Assembly (NCBI GenBank): GCA_963781785.1
Contig: CAWAHD010000004.1
Span: 434,001 to 498,000 of the forward strand
From: CAWAHD01 sp963781785
Lineage (GTDB): Bacteria; Planctomycetota; Planctomycetia; Isosphaerales; Isosphaeraceae
Reading direction: 5' to 3'
DNA length: 64,000 nucleotides
The notes beneath the pieces are model-generated. The model was not told where the DNA came from. It saw only the letters and a list, made by a program, of their open reading frames with translations, and made no database searches. Positions 56,031-64,000 of the stretch are shown here, in pieces (position 1 is the first letter of the stretch; every line of letters begins with the position of its first letter). The translations under genes were made by a program, and so were the position numbers.

Positions 56031-56921
56031 TCACTCGGTGGGGATTGCACGAGAGCGATCGGCGCCGACCAAGAGGCGGCTGTCGCTGTTCATGGCGAGC
56101 CACTCGCCCCAGGCGACGGGCGTGGGGTGGGAATGCCCATTCAGGTGTTTTCGGTTGTGCTTGCCGGCGATGGCGGTCAGAAATCCATCTCGCTCCACCC
56201 AGAGGCTCTGGGTACCGCGGTCAAAGAGCACCGGCTTGCGGTCCAGAAAATAACTTGTCGGGGCCATGGTGATGCGGTGCCCGTCGAGCTCGGCCTCGAA
56301 GATCGAGAACGCCAGCGCCTGAGTCGCGAACGGATTGAGCACGACCAGGTAGGGGTGGTCGTCGACCAGGTCGTTGATGACCATGACCTTGCCCAGGACG
56401 GCGACCGGGTAGGCGCATTTCTGGCCGTGGATCGTGGATCCCACGACGACCGAGTCCGAGGGGACCCGTTCCCAGATGTCACCGCGTCCGACCTGGACCA
56501 GGGGATAATCAATCGGCGGCGCAACGAAGACCGCGGTCGGCCGGGCCAGGCGGGTCGGGTCAATCTCTCCCGAAGGGAACCGCAGCCAGCGGTGGCTGCC
56601 GTCGACTTTTTCCCAACCTGACCAGAGCAGCAAGTGGCCGCCGTCGATGCGATACCACTGTTGCGGTGATGCGGCGAAGCTCGAGACCGGCGCGATGTTC
56701 CGATAACCAACCACCGCGTGCTGCTGGGCCTCTCGCACCTCGAACCGGAGCATCCGGAATTCTCGCCAGATCGCGCCGACCTGGAAGAGGAAGAACACGC
56801 TCACTGAAACGAGAACGGCCGCGATTGCCGCACGCACGACCCGTCGGGTCGCCGGGTTTTGCTCGCGTGGAGCCGATCGGTCCAGGGGTTCAATGCGATC
56901 ATCTGACGCCAGATCAACCAT
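56031..56921 (-). CDS. DUF3179 family protein, membrane-anchored
   Basis: A 296-residue protein. ATG 56921 has GAGGGAGG about 10 nt upstream; a longer in-frame region to 57011 is ignored. A hydrophobic anchor lies at about residues 27-46 (AAIAAVLVSVSVFFLFQVGA), so the rest is probably periplasmic. The C-terminal half has the DUF3179 pattern: CAYPVAVLGKVMVINDLVDD, then YLVVLNPFATQALAF and KPVLFDRGTQSLWVERDG. The first half shows WYRIDGGHLLLWSGWEKVDG. The biochemical role of DUF3179 is unknown. It is intact. It shares the strand with fusA and lies 130 bp after it, possibly in the same transcript. Confidence 0.75.
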   Translation of the reverse strand: MVDLASDDRIEPLDRSAPREQNPATRRVVRAAIAAVLVSVSVFFLFQVGAIWREFRMLRFEVREAQQHAVVGYRNIAPVSSFAASPQQWYRIDGGHLLLWSGWEKVDGSHRWLRFPSGEIDPTRLARPTAVFVAPPIDYPLVQVGRGDIWERVPSDSVVVGSTIHGQKCAYPVAVLGKVMVINDLVDDHPYLVVLNPFATQALAFSIFEAELDGHRITMAPTSYFLDRKPVLFDRGTQSLWVERDGFLTAIAGKHNRKHLNGHSHPTPVAWGEWLAMNSDSRLLVGADRSRAIPTE

Positions 56922-57050
56922 CAGAGCGGCCTCCCTCGTGGGAAGGTGCACGTACTCGGATAGATTGCGCGGCAACAGAGGATTCTTAAGACAAGATTGC
57001 GCTGGCGTCAAGTCCCGACCGGCGCAATTCCTGTTCTTGACCAGCCCGCG

Positions 57051-59142
57051 TCACGCCTTGGCGGTCGCCTTCGTGAGGATTTGCGCTTTCTTGACGATCT
57101 CTTCCTGAAAGCGTGAGGGGAGCTTTTGATACTTGAGGAATTCCATGCTGAAGCTTCCCTTGCCCTGGGTCGAGCCCCTGAGGTCGTTCGAATAGCCGAA
57201 CATCTCGGCCAGGGGAACCTCCGCGGTGATGACCGTGTAGCCGCTGCGCGACTCGGTGCCCAGGATGACGCCGCGCTTTGCCGACAGGGCGCCGGTGACC
57301 GGCCCCTGGAACTCGGTCGGGATCTCGACCTCGACCTTCATGATCGGCTCCAGGAGGATCGGGTCGGCTTTGCGAAACGTCTCGCGGAAGCAGTCGCGGG
57401 CGCAGATCTCGAATGCCATGGTCGAGGAATCGACGTCGTGGTACGAGCCGTCCTCCAGACGCATCTGCACGCCCATCACCTCGTAGCCGGCGACGGGGCC
57501 CTTGTGGAGCGATTCCCGAAAGCCCTTTTCAACGGAAGGGATATACTCGGTGGGAATGCGCCCCCCGGTGACCTTGTTCTCGAACACGAACGGCTCAGGC
57601 GACATCGGATCGAGCGGGATCATCTTGCCGACGATGTGGGCATACTGGCCGGCGCCGCCGGTCTGCTTCTTGTGCTTGTAGTTGAACGGCGTTTCCCGAG
57701 TCGGGGCCTCGCGGTAGCTGACCTTGGGGGCTCCGACCGTGCAGTCGACCTTGTATTCGCGGCGGATCCGTTCGACGTAGATCTCCAGATGCAGCTCGCC
57801 CATTCCCGAGATGATGGTCTCGCTGGTCTCGCGGTCGACGTGCACCCGGAACGTGGGGTCCTCGCGCATGAACCGGTTGAGCGCCTTGGCGAGCTTGTCA
57901 TAATCGGCCCGCTTCACCGGCTGAATCGACAGATCGATGACGGGCTCGGCCGCGTAGATGCTCTCGAGCGACAGGTCGGTTCCCTCGGAGCAGTAGGTGT
58001 CTCCGGTGGCGCATTCGATTCCCATCACGGCGACGATGTCGCCGGCGGAAGCCGAGTCGATGTCTTCCTTCTGGTCGGCATGGATTCGCAAGATGCGGCT
58101 GATCCGCGCGCGCTTCCTCTGCCGGGAGTTGAAATAGAAGCAACCCTTCGACAGCGTGCCCTGGTAGATGCGCACGAACGTGACCTGGCCGAACGGCTCC
58201 TCGACCAGCTTGAACGCCATCGCCACGAGGTCTCCGTCGGGATCGGGGGCCAGCGGTACTTCGGCGCTCTGGTTGGAGTGGTCCTTGGCGAAGATCTCGC
58301 GGTCCAGGGGGCTGGGAAGATAGCGGGTGACGGCGTCCAGGAGCGGCTGAACACCCTTGTTGCGGTAGGCCGACCCGACCAGGACCGGGCAGAGCTGCTG
58401 GGCGATCGTTCCCTCACGAATCGTCTTGTGGATCAAGTCGATCGGAACTTCAGCCTCCTCGAGCAACAGCTCCATGATCTGGTCGGAGATCATCGAGAGG
58501 GCTTCGAGCATCCCCTGGCGGGCGCGCTTCGACGGCTTCGGTCATGTCGGAGGGGACGGGCTCGCGGCGGACGGTTTCGCCGTTCTCGCCATCGAAGTAG
58601 AGCGCCGCCCGGTCGATCAGGTCGATCACCCCCTGGAAGCTCGAGTCGATTCCAATCGGGAGCTGGAGCGGAATCGCCGTCAGACCGAGCTTGGTCTCGA
58701 GCTGCTGGATCACGCTCGACGGGTTGGCACCGGTGCGATCCATCTTGTTGATGAACGCGATGCGCGGGACCGAGTACCGCTTCATCTGCCGGTCAACGGT
58801 GATCGATTGCGACTGGACGCCCGCGACCGCGCACAAGACCAGCACCGCCCCGTCCAGGACGCGCAGCGATCGTTCGACCTCGACGGTGAAGTCAACGTGG
58901 CCCGGGGTGTCGATGATGTTGATCTTGTAATCGTCCCACTCGACGGTCGTCGCGGCCGAGGTGATCGTGATCCCGCGCTCGCGCTCGAGCTCCATGTGGT
59001 CCATCACGGCGCCTTCGCCCTTGACTTCCTTGATCACGTGGGTTCGGCCCGCGTAATACAAGACTCGTTCGGTCAGGGTGGTTTTCCCCGAGTCGATATG
59101 CGCCGAGATGCCGATATTTCGTACTCTGCCGAGATTGTCCAT
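57051..59142 (-). CDS. fusA: elongation factor G, spirochaete/planctomycete type (frame broken once)
   Basis: The translational GTPase that moves tRNA and mRNA on the ribosome, about 697 residues. The start is ATG 59142 (MDNLGRVRNIGISAHIDSGK). G1 is AHIDSGKTT, with Ser where the usual EF-G has Ala, a feature I associate with the mitochondrial-EFG1-like spd group. G3 is DTPGHVDF and G4 is NKMDR. The C-terminal domains include GMGELHLEIYVERIRREYKV and SRSGYTVITAEVPLAEMFGY. One extra base near 58521 (GCGCGC-C-CGCCAG) breaks the frame; removing it gives EARRQGMLEALSMIS. It is not next to rpsL, rpsG or tuf, so it may be a second EF-G. Since the rest is perfect, I suspect a sequence error. Confidence 0.92.
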
Positions 59143-59670
59143 GATCGAGATGCACTCACGCTCCGCCCGAAGGGAGGAACACCCTTCGTTCGGGCCAGAA
59201 GCCGGTCGTTGCCAGTAATGAGCCCGGTTGGAATCAACCCGCCGTTCCTTAGTGACGGGTCGAAGGGGCATGCCGAAGAAAAGTCGGAGGCACACCAAAA
59301 CCAAGTCAAGGGTCGATATTAACCAATTTTGGTGTGGGGCATGAGAAGAGTCCGGGTAAAGGTGATGAATGCGAGCGTAGTATCTTATCAAAAAAGCTTG
59401 GCCGGTCAAGCCCGCCGGCAAGACGAGGGAGCCGTTTCGACTCGTCCCATGATCGCCAGTGAGCGCTTTTTCGGTTGAACGATTTGCGGATGGGAGCGAC
59501 CGAAATGGGGTCGTTGCGCTCTGGTTGAATGATGGGAAGTTAGGTTACCATACAAGGATTGTCTGTCGTGTGCGAATACTCGAAACAGATCGAGTTGCGC
59601 TCGGCGCCGCGAGATCGCGGCCGGGTCAGGCGGCTTGCACCTGTGCTTCCAACCTTCTAAGGAGCGAGCG
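59143..59670. other. divergent intergenic region
   Basis: About 530 bp between fusA and the next plus-strand gene. It contains the hairpin at 59168-59188, and on the plus strand TTGAAT (59525-59530) and TACCAT (59546-59551) as a weak promoter pair with only 15 nt between. No gene is supported. Confidence 0.4.
59168..59188. promoter_or_regulatory. hairpin in the fusA leader
   Basis: CGAAGGG (59168-59174) pairs perfectly with CCCTTCG (59182-59188) around a 7-nt loop. It lies 26-46 nt upstream of the fusA ATG on its leader. No known riboswitch class is recognised; a regulatory role is a guess. Confidence 0.35.
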
Positions 59671-60447
59671 ATGGACTGGGCCCCGGCAGGAAGCAATGTC
59701 GCTTCGGGTCGGTTTTTCGATGGCCGGCCGTTCGCGTCTCCAATCGGGCTGAGAGTCCTGGTTCCGGGTTGGCCCCACTTCCGCTGGGGCCAGGTGCAGC
59801 GAGGCCGGGCGCTCCTGGGATCATTCGTCGCGGCCGTGTTGGCCGCGCTCTGGACCTGGGGAACCTGGATCGGCTGGGGCTTTCTCGCGTACGCCTTTGC
59901 CGTCCATGTCGCTTCGGCGTGCGACGTGCTCAGGCAGGGCTCGTTTCCGGTTTATCCGAGCCGGACGGCCCTCGTTTTCGTGACGGGGTCGCTCGCTTTG
60001 CTCTTTTATCTTCCGGCTCTGCTCGTGTTGTCGCTGGTCGCGTGGCCCGGATTTCAGGCTCCCGGGTCGAACGTCGGGTTCCTGGTCAACCGCTGTGCAT
60101 ACCAGACCGCCTTGCCTGCCCAAGGTCAATGGGTCTGGATGCGTCCGCCGTTCGTGAGCGAGCCCAGGGCCGCCCTCGTCCTGGCTGTCGCTGGGCAGGA
60201 AGTGGAATGGACCGGCCAGAACTGGAAGATCAACGGCGAAGTGCGGTGGCTTCATTCCCTTGGACGCCTCAAGATTTGGCCTCAGACTTGCCGGTTCACC
60301 GTTCCTGCCAACCAGTTACTCGTCGAGCCCGAGGACGACGGAGTTTCGACTCCCCCGCTCTGGCCCGTTGTCCTCGTCTCTCGCAATGCCGTTCTCGGCA
60401 GGGCGTGGGCCCAGTTCTATCCCGTACTGGATCGCCGGCTGCTCTAG
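59671..60447 (+). CDS. membrane protein with a possible signal-peptidase-like C-terminal domain
   Basis: A 258-residue protein. ATG 59671 is set by AAGGAG at 59660-59665. Two or three membrane helices (about residues 48-85 and 105-130) precede a soluble part that begins VNRCAYQTALPAQGQWVWMR (about residue 150) and ends LVSRNAVLGRAWAQFYPVLD. The order of these elements resembles the S26 signal-peptidase fold, in which SMxPTL and then a GRAxxxxWP-like end are found. However, the catalytic Ser is not in place (CAYQTAL instead) and no Lys is apparent, so I expect no classical activity. This resemblance is inference. It is a separate gene, about 200 bp before the HIT gene. Confidence 0.5.
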   Translation: MDWAPAGSNVASGRFFDGRPFASPIGLRVLVPGWPHFRWGQVQRGRALLGSFVAAVLAALWTWGTWIGWGFLAYAFAVHVASACDVLRQGSFPVYPSRTALVFVTGSLALLFYLPALLVLSLVAWPGFQAPGSNVGFLVNRCAYQTALPAQGQWVWMRPPFVSEPRAALVLAVAGQEVEWTGQNWKINGEVRWLHSLGRLKIWPQTCRFTVPANQLLVEPEDDGVSTPPLWPVVLVSRNAVLGRAWAQFYPVLDRRLL

Positions 60448-60649
60448 CTATCAGTCCGATAACGACTAATGACTCGTCGCCAAAAAACAGCGGGGTCGCG
60501 ACAACGAGACCTGTTGCTGCTATGATGATCCGGGTGAGTGACCTCCTGGATCAGCAGGGCGGTTCCGAGGTTTTCGCACCTCGTGATCCGGAAGCGTGTG
60601 AGCAACCAAGCAAGAAGTGCAGGTTGGATGGCCGAGGGAGTGAAGCGTC

Positions 60650-61151
60650 GTGCAAGATCGGATCTGGGCACCGTGGCGCGCGATATATTCAGGAGGCGTC
60701 ATCTTCCCCGGATGTGAGTCACGAGTGCTTCTTGTGCCGCGGCTTGGTAGGCGACGACCGGGACAACCTGGTCGTCTTGCGTCGTGCGAATTCGTTCGTC
60801 ATCTTGAATCGTTACCCCTATAACAATGGGCATCTGCTGGTTGCTCCGTGCGACCACCGAGCCACGCTCGGAGACCTGTCCGGGCCCGGCCTCCTGGAGC
60901 CCATCGACACGATTCAGAGAATGATGGCGATCCTCGATCGAATGATTCAGCCACAGGGTTACAACATCGGCCTCAACCAGGGCAGAGCGGCCGGTGCGGG
61001 AGTACCGGGGCACCTTCACTGGCATATCGTTCCGCGGTGGGATGGAGACACGAATTTCATGCCTATTTTGGCTGGCCCGAAAGTGATCAACGAGAGCTTG
61101 CGCGAGTTTCACGAGCGGATGAAGGCCGAGCTGGAATGTGAGCCGTGGTGA
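60650..61151 (+). CDS. HIT family hydrolase/transferase (frame broken once)
   Basis: A HIT-superfamily protein of about 167 residues, similar to Ap4A phosphorylase-like enzymes. The start GTG 60650 is preceded by GAGGGAG and gives VQDRIWAPWR, the usual N-terminal motif. Near 60677 the frame changes in the CGCGCG dinucleotide run; two missing bases (or one extra) give WAPWRARYIQEA. The zinc-binding CxxC (ECFLCRGL) is at about residue 28, followed by VVLRRANSFVILNRYPYNNG and the HIT triad GHLHWHIVPRW (about residue 122). The substrate is a nucleotide; which one is unknown. The PIN-TRAM gene follows after 110 bp. Confidence 0.88.
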
Positions 61152-61261
61152 CGGCGCCCTTGGGAACGGAGCCCGGCAAGATGTTCTACCGGCGGCCTCG
61201 ACGGGCTCGTCGGGAACCCGCGCTGGAGCGATCGAATAGAGATAAAATGGGGTGATTTGTC

Positions 61262-62371
61262 ATGTTACTAATCATTATCCGGGTCATCTTTGTGGTGGTG
61301 GTCGCCGGCTTCGCGGTGCGCACGATGTACACCGTTTCGGAGCTTCGGCTTGCCAATCCGTACATCTCGGTCCTCATTTTCTGCGGAGTCATGGCCTTTG
61401 CGCTGGCCGCCGTGGTCGCCGATATCTTGACTCCTCGCAAGCGGATCCAGACGATTTCCGCCGTGTATATCGGTTTGATCGTGGGACTGGTCCTGTCGGA
61501 CCTCTTACGCAATGCGATCGACCCCACCCTGACACTCTATTTCGACCCGAGAGTTCACCGCTGGGCCTTGAGCATCGTGACGACGTTTATCTGCTTCTTG
61601 TGCATCTCGACCTTGCTCCAGACCAAGGATGACTTTCGGTTCATCATTCCGTATGTCGAATTCGCCAAGGAAGTCAAAGGTGCGCGTCCGCTGGTGCTCG
61701 ACACCTCGGTCATCATTGACGGCCGGATCGCCGACGTTTCCGAGACCCGCGTCATTGACCAGGAGATGATCATCCCGCGGTTCGTGCTCCAGGAGTTGCA
61801 GAGCATTGCCGACAGCTCCGACAAGCTGAGGCGCAACCGCGGCCGCCGCGGGCTCGACATTCTCAATCGTCTTCAGAAGTCACCAGGGGTCGAGGTCCGA
61901 ATTCACGACGCCGAGATCCCCGAGCTCGCCGGGATCAAGGAGGTCGACACCAAGCTGGTGGTCCTGGCAAAACACCTGGGAGGCAAGGTCGTCACCAACG
62001 ACTACAACCTCAACAAGATCGCCCGTCTCCAGGGGGTCGAAGTCATCAACTTGAACGATCTGGCTAATGCCATGAAGCCGATCGTGCTGCCAGGCGAGGG
62101 ACTCACCGTCAAGCTGCTCAAGCGCGGCGAGGAGCAAGGTCAAGGCATCGGCTACCTGGACGACGGGACGATGGTCGTCGCCGAGCAGGGTGCCTACCAC
62201 CTGGGCGAGACCCTCAAGCTGACGGTCACCAGCGTGCTTCAGACGAGCGCCGGGCGGATGATTTTCGGCCGCATCGACTCCACGCAGCCGGTCAAGCCGC
62301 CGCCCGGTACGGCCGGCGGGCCTCACCAGGATACCTCGGCGCCAGCGCAAGGACGCCCCTCGCACGCGTGA
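61262..62371 (+). CDS. PIN-TRAM domain membrane protein (YacL-like)
   Basis: A 369-residue protein of the YacL type. ATG 61262 has GGGGTGAT about 7 nt upstream. Four membrane helices lie in residues 1-125 (the first being LLIIIRVIFVVVVAGFAV). The PIN nuclease domain follows, with metal-binding acids in LDTSVIIDGRIAD (about residue 148), QELQ, EVDTKLVVLAKHL and VVTNDYNLNKIARL. The TRAM RNA-binding domain is at the end (about residues 280-345; GIGYLDDGTMVV, TLKLTVTSVLQTSAGRMIFG). The domain combination suggests an RNase bound to the membrane; the substrate is unknown. The last 25 residues are Pro/Gly-rich. A hairpin terminator lies 175 bp downstream. Confidence 0.92.
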   Translation: MLLIIIRVIFVVVVAGFAVRTMYTVSELRLANPYISVLIFCGVMAFALAAVVADILTPRKRIQTISAVYIGLIVGLVLSDLLRNAIDPTLTLYFDPRVHRWALSIVTTFICFLCISTLLQTKDDFRFIIPYVEFAKEVKGARPLVLDTSVIIDGRIADVSETRVIDQEMIIPRFVLQELQSIADSSDKLRRNRGRRGLDILNRLQKSPGVEVRIHDAEIPELAGIKEVDTKLVVLAKHLGGKVVTNDYNLNKIARLQGVEVINLNDLANAMKPIVLPGEGLTVKLLKRGEEQGQGIGYLDDGTMVVAEQGAYHLGETLKLTVTSVLQTSAGRMIFGRIDSTQPVKPPPGTAGGPHQDTSAPAQGRPSHA

Positions 62372-62546
62372 CTGAAGGATGTATCGATTGTAAGGGTGAC
62401 GATACCCGCCCCAATCGATTTGACGCAACTTTTGGGCCTGGGCCGGTCGATATTCGAGGTACCACCAAGGCGGCCCTCCGGCTTGAATGCACTTCTTCTT
62501 GATCGGCCCACTGGAAGGAAGGGTCTGTCTGGATTATCATAGAACG

Positions 62547-62590
62547 AAAAGGAGCGGCCCGGCATGTCCGGGCCGCTCCTTTTGTTTTTT
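62547..62590. terminator. rho-independent terminator between convergent genes
   Basis: AAAAGGAGCGGCCCGG (62547-62562) pairs perfectly with CCGGGCCGCTCCTTTT (62568-62583) around a 5-nt loop. It is followed by G and six T on the plus strand and preceded by four A, so it can work both ways. It lies between the PIN-TRAM gene and the Do-type protease gene. Confidence 0.9.
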
Positions 62591-62662
62591 TCGTGCCGCT
62601 CTCCAGGCCCGGCCGGCTTGAGGGTGCAGGCAGGGGCCGGGCGACCGGCAAGTCGCTCGCGA

Positions 62663-64000
62663 TTATTTCGCGGGCTTGGACAGATGGACAAACCGGGAAT
62701 TGGTACCGGACTGGACGTACAGCGACAGGTCGCTGTTCTTGGACGCAAAGTCTTTGAAGTCCTTGACTCCGCTCACCGGCTGAACCTTGCGGTCGCGGAT
62801 GACCTTGGTGATCACGTCGCCTTCCTTGATGCCTTCGGCTTCAGCGGAGCTGCCTTCCTTGACGGATGAGACAACGAGTCCCTTCTGGTCTTCCGGCAGG
62901 CCCAGGGGCTTGGCGAGCTCCGGGGTCAGCGCCTTGAACTTCGAGTCCGAAGTCGGGGATCGCGGTGTGGGCGGGTTCGTACGATTCGGGCGATTCCGCC
63001 TCCCCTAGCTCCGATGGGTGCCGCACTTTCTCGAAAGGCGCGGGGATGACCGTTGCTTTCTGCTCCTTGCCGTCGCGGATGAATACGACCTCGTAAGGCT
63101 TGGAGACCTCGCTGGTCACGACCTTGCCTTTGAGAGCTGCCGGGTCGGTCACCTTTTCGCCGGCAAAGCCGATGATCACGTCTCCCGCCTTGAGCCCGGC
63201 TTTTGCGGCGGGGCTACCCGCAACCACGCTGTTCACGAGCACGCCCTTCGAACCTTCCGCGAGCCCGAGGGACCGCCCGAGCGCGGGCGTCAGCGTGTCC
63301 ATCGCGATTCCAATCCGGGCGTAACTGACCTTGCCATCCTTGATCAGCGCGTTTGCCACGTTTGTGGCCAGATTGATCGGGATCGCAAAGCCGATCCCGT
63401 CATTGCCGGTGCTGCCGGAAACGATCGCGGAATTCACTCCGATCACGTTTCCATCCATGTCGACGAGCGGACCACCCGAGTTCCCCCGATTGATCGCCGC
63501 GTCGGTCTGGATGAACGACTCGTAGTCGTTGATTCCAACGGCGTTACGCTCGAGAGCCGAGATGATGCCGGTGGTGACACTCTGGCTGAAGCCGAACGGT
63601 GAGCCGATCGCCATGACGAGCTCGCCCACTTTGAGCTTGCTGCTGTCGCCCTTGGGCAACGGGGGATAGGTCGAATTGTCGACCTTGATCACGGCGACGT
63701 CGGAGTGTTTGTCGGTGCCGACGACGGTCGCCTTGGCCTCGACTCCGTCAGAGAAGAGCACCGTGATATGGTCCGCGTCCTCGACGACGTGGTTGTTGGT
63801 CAGGATGTGACCCTTATTGTCAAAAACGAAGCCCGATCCGACGCCTCTGGTCCGGAAGTCAAACTGCTGTCTCTGCGGGGCTCCCTCCGGATTGAAGAAC
63901 CTCCGGAGCATCTCTTCGAGGTCACGACCTGGATCGTTGGGGTTGTTACCGCGCGGGGCGGGCGTGCCGAATCGCCGCATGTTGGGAAGTCCGAGACCCT
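62663..64000 (-). CDS. Do/HtrA-type serine protease, 5' end beyond the window (frame broken once)
   Basis: A periplasmic serine protease of the DegP/HtrA family, truncated by the right edge (the frame is open through 64000, so the signal peptide is outside). The triad is complete: His in LTNNHVVEDADH, Asp in HSDVAVIKVD and Ser in AINRGNSGGPLVDMDG. Two PDZ domains follow (first with RSLGLAEGSKGVLVNSV, second with GLPEDQKGLVVSSVKEGSSA). An extra base near 62942 breaks the frame before the second; removing it gives DFGLKFKALTPELAKPL and runs to TAA 62663-62665. The region just before the trypsin domain (RRFFNPEGAPQ) is typical. It would degrade or refold damaged envelope proteins. Confidence 0.92.

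Noticed and set aside
57126..58751. Long open frame of 541 codons on the plus strand
   Set aside because: It is antisense to fusA and its composition is the mirror of that gene's codon bias (rich in Arg, Gly, Asp, Val, Leu). No family resemblance.
1..64000. CRISPR array, rRNA or tRNA genes
   Set aside because: No regularly spaced repeats with unique spacers were seen; the tandem repeats found are heptamers or 31-bp units without spacers. No tRNA cloverleaf or rRNA core sequence was recognised.

Overview
The window looks like a chromosomal segment of a planctomycete, most likely of the Isosphaeraceae type. I infer this from GC-rich DNA and from gene families typical of that group: an ECF sigma factor fused to WD40 propellers, an FG-GAP surface protein with an N-terminal 'LED' motif, a CRTAC1/ASPIC-UnbV protein, decayed REP-associated (Y1) transposases, TolC and adaptor proteins with long Pro/Gly- or Ser/Thr/Gly-rich inserts, and a spirochaete/planctomycete-type EF-G. 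The genus cannot be fixed from the sequence alone. I see no rRNA, tRNA or CRISPR array.

Layout. 1-8.6 kb is an accessory stretch: orphan genes (a two-CxxC protein, a leucine-rich-repeat protein, an Rpn-like tail fragment, two unrecognised proteins), an EthA-like Baeyer-Villiger monooxygenase, and two decayed REP-type transposase copies that each carry a small palindrome. 8.6-15.1 kb holds an acyl-CoA dehydrogenase, a short TIKI/ChaN-like protein, a membrane protein, the sigma-WD40 fusion and a Uma2 endonuclease. 15.4-18.1 kb is a compact plus-strand run: a lipoyl-like domain without its lysine, a NUDIX hydrolase, thymidylate kinase (tmk) and DNA polymerase III delta' (holB). 18.1-24.3 kb has a GT87-like glycosyltransferase, a pyruvate/indolepyruvate decarboxylase and the FG-GAP protein. 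24.8-33.7 kb is a MacB-type tripartite efflux operon: TolC, adaptor, ATPase and two near-duplicate permeases. It is followed by greA, an RluA-type pseudouridine synthase, a lipoprotein and superoxide dismutase.

36.9-48.5 kb contains a double alpha/beta hydrolase, an orphan adaptor, an amidase, the CRTAC1-like protein, a class A beta-lactamase-like hydrolase, a hotdog thioesterase coupled to two membrane-anchored CX5R phosphatases, and an MBL-fold hydrolase. 48.7-64 kb contains a GT39-like membrane protein interrupted in frame by a hairpin element, a pair of paralogous membrane proteins, glycerol kinase, pyruvate phosphate dikinase, a DUF3179 protein, EF-G, a HIT protein, a PIN-TRAM protein and a Do/HtrA protease that runs off the right edge.

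A striking property is the number of single-base frame breaks in genes whose protein sequence is otherwise intact, including fusA, holB, glpK and the Do protease. About twenty of them, nearly all equivalent to one extra base, sit in the 3 kb covering TolC and its adaptor (27.0-30.1 kb). Sequencing or assembly error is the simplest explanation. I annotate such genes as one feature from inferred start to inferred stop and give the position of each break. Several families of short palindromes and heptamer arrays fill the intergenic spaces and are described separately.
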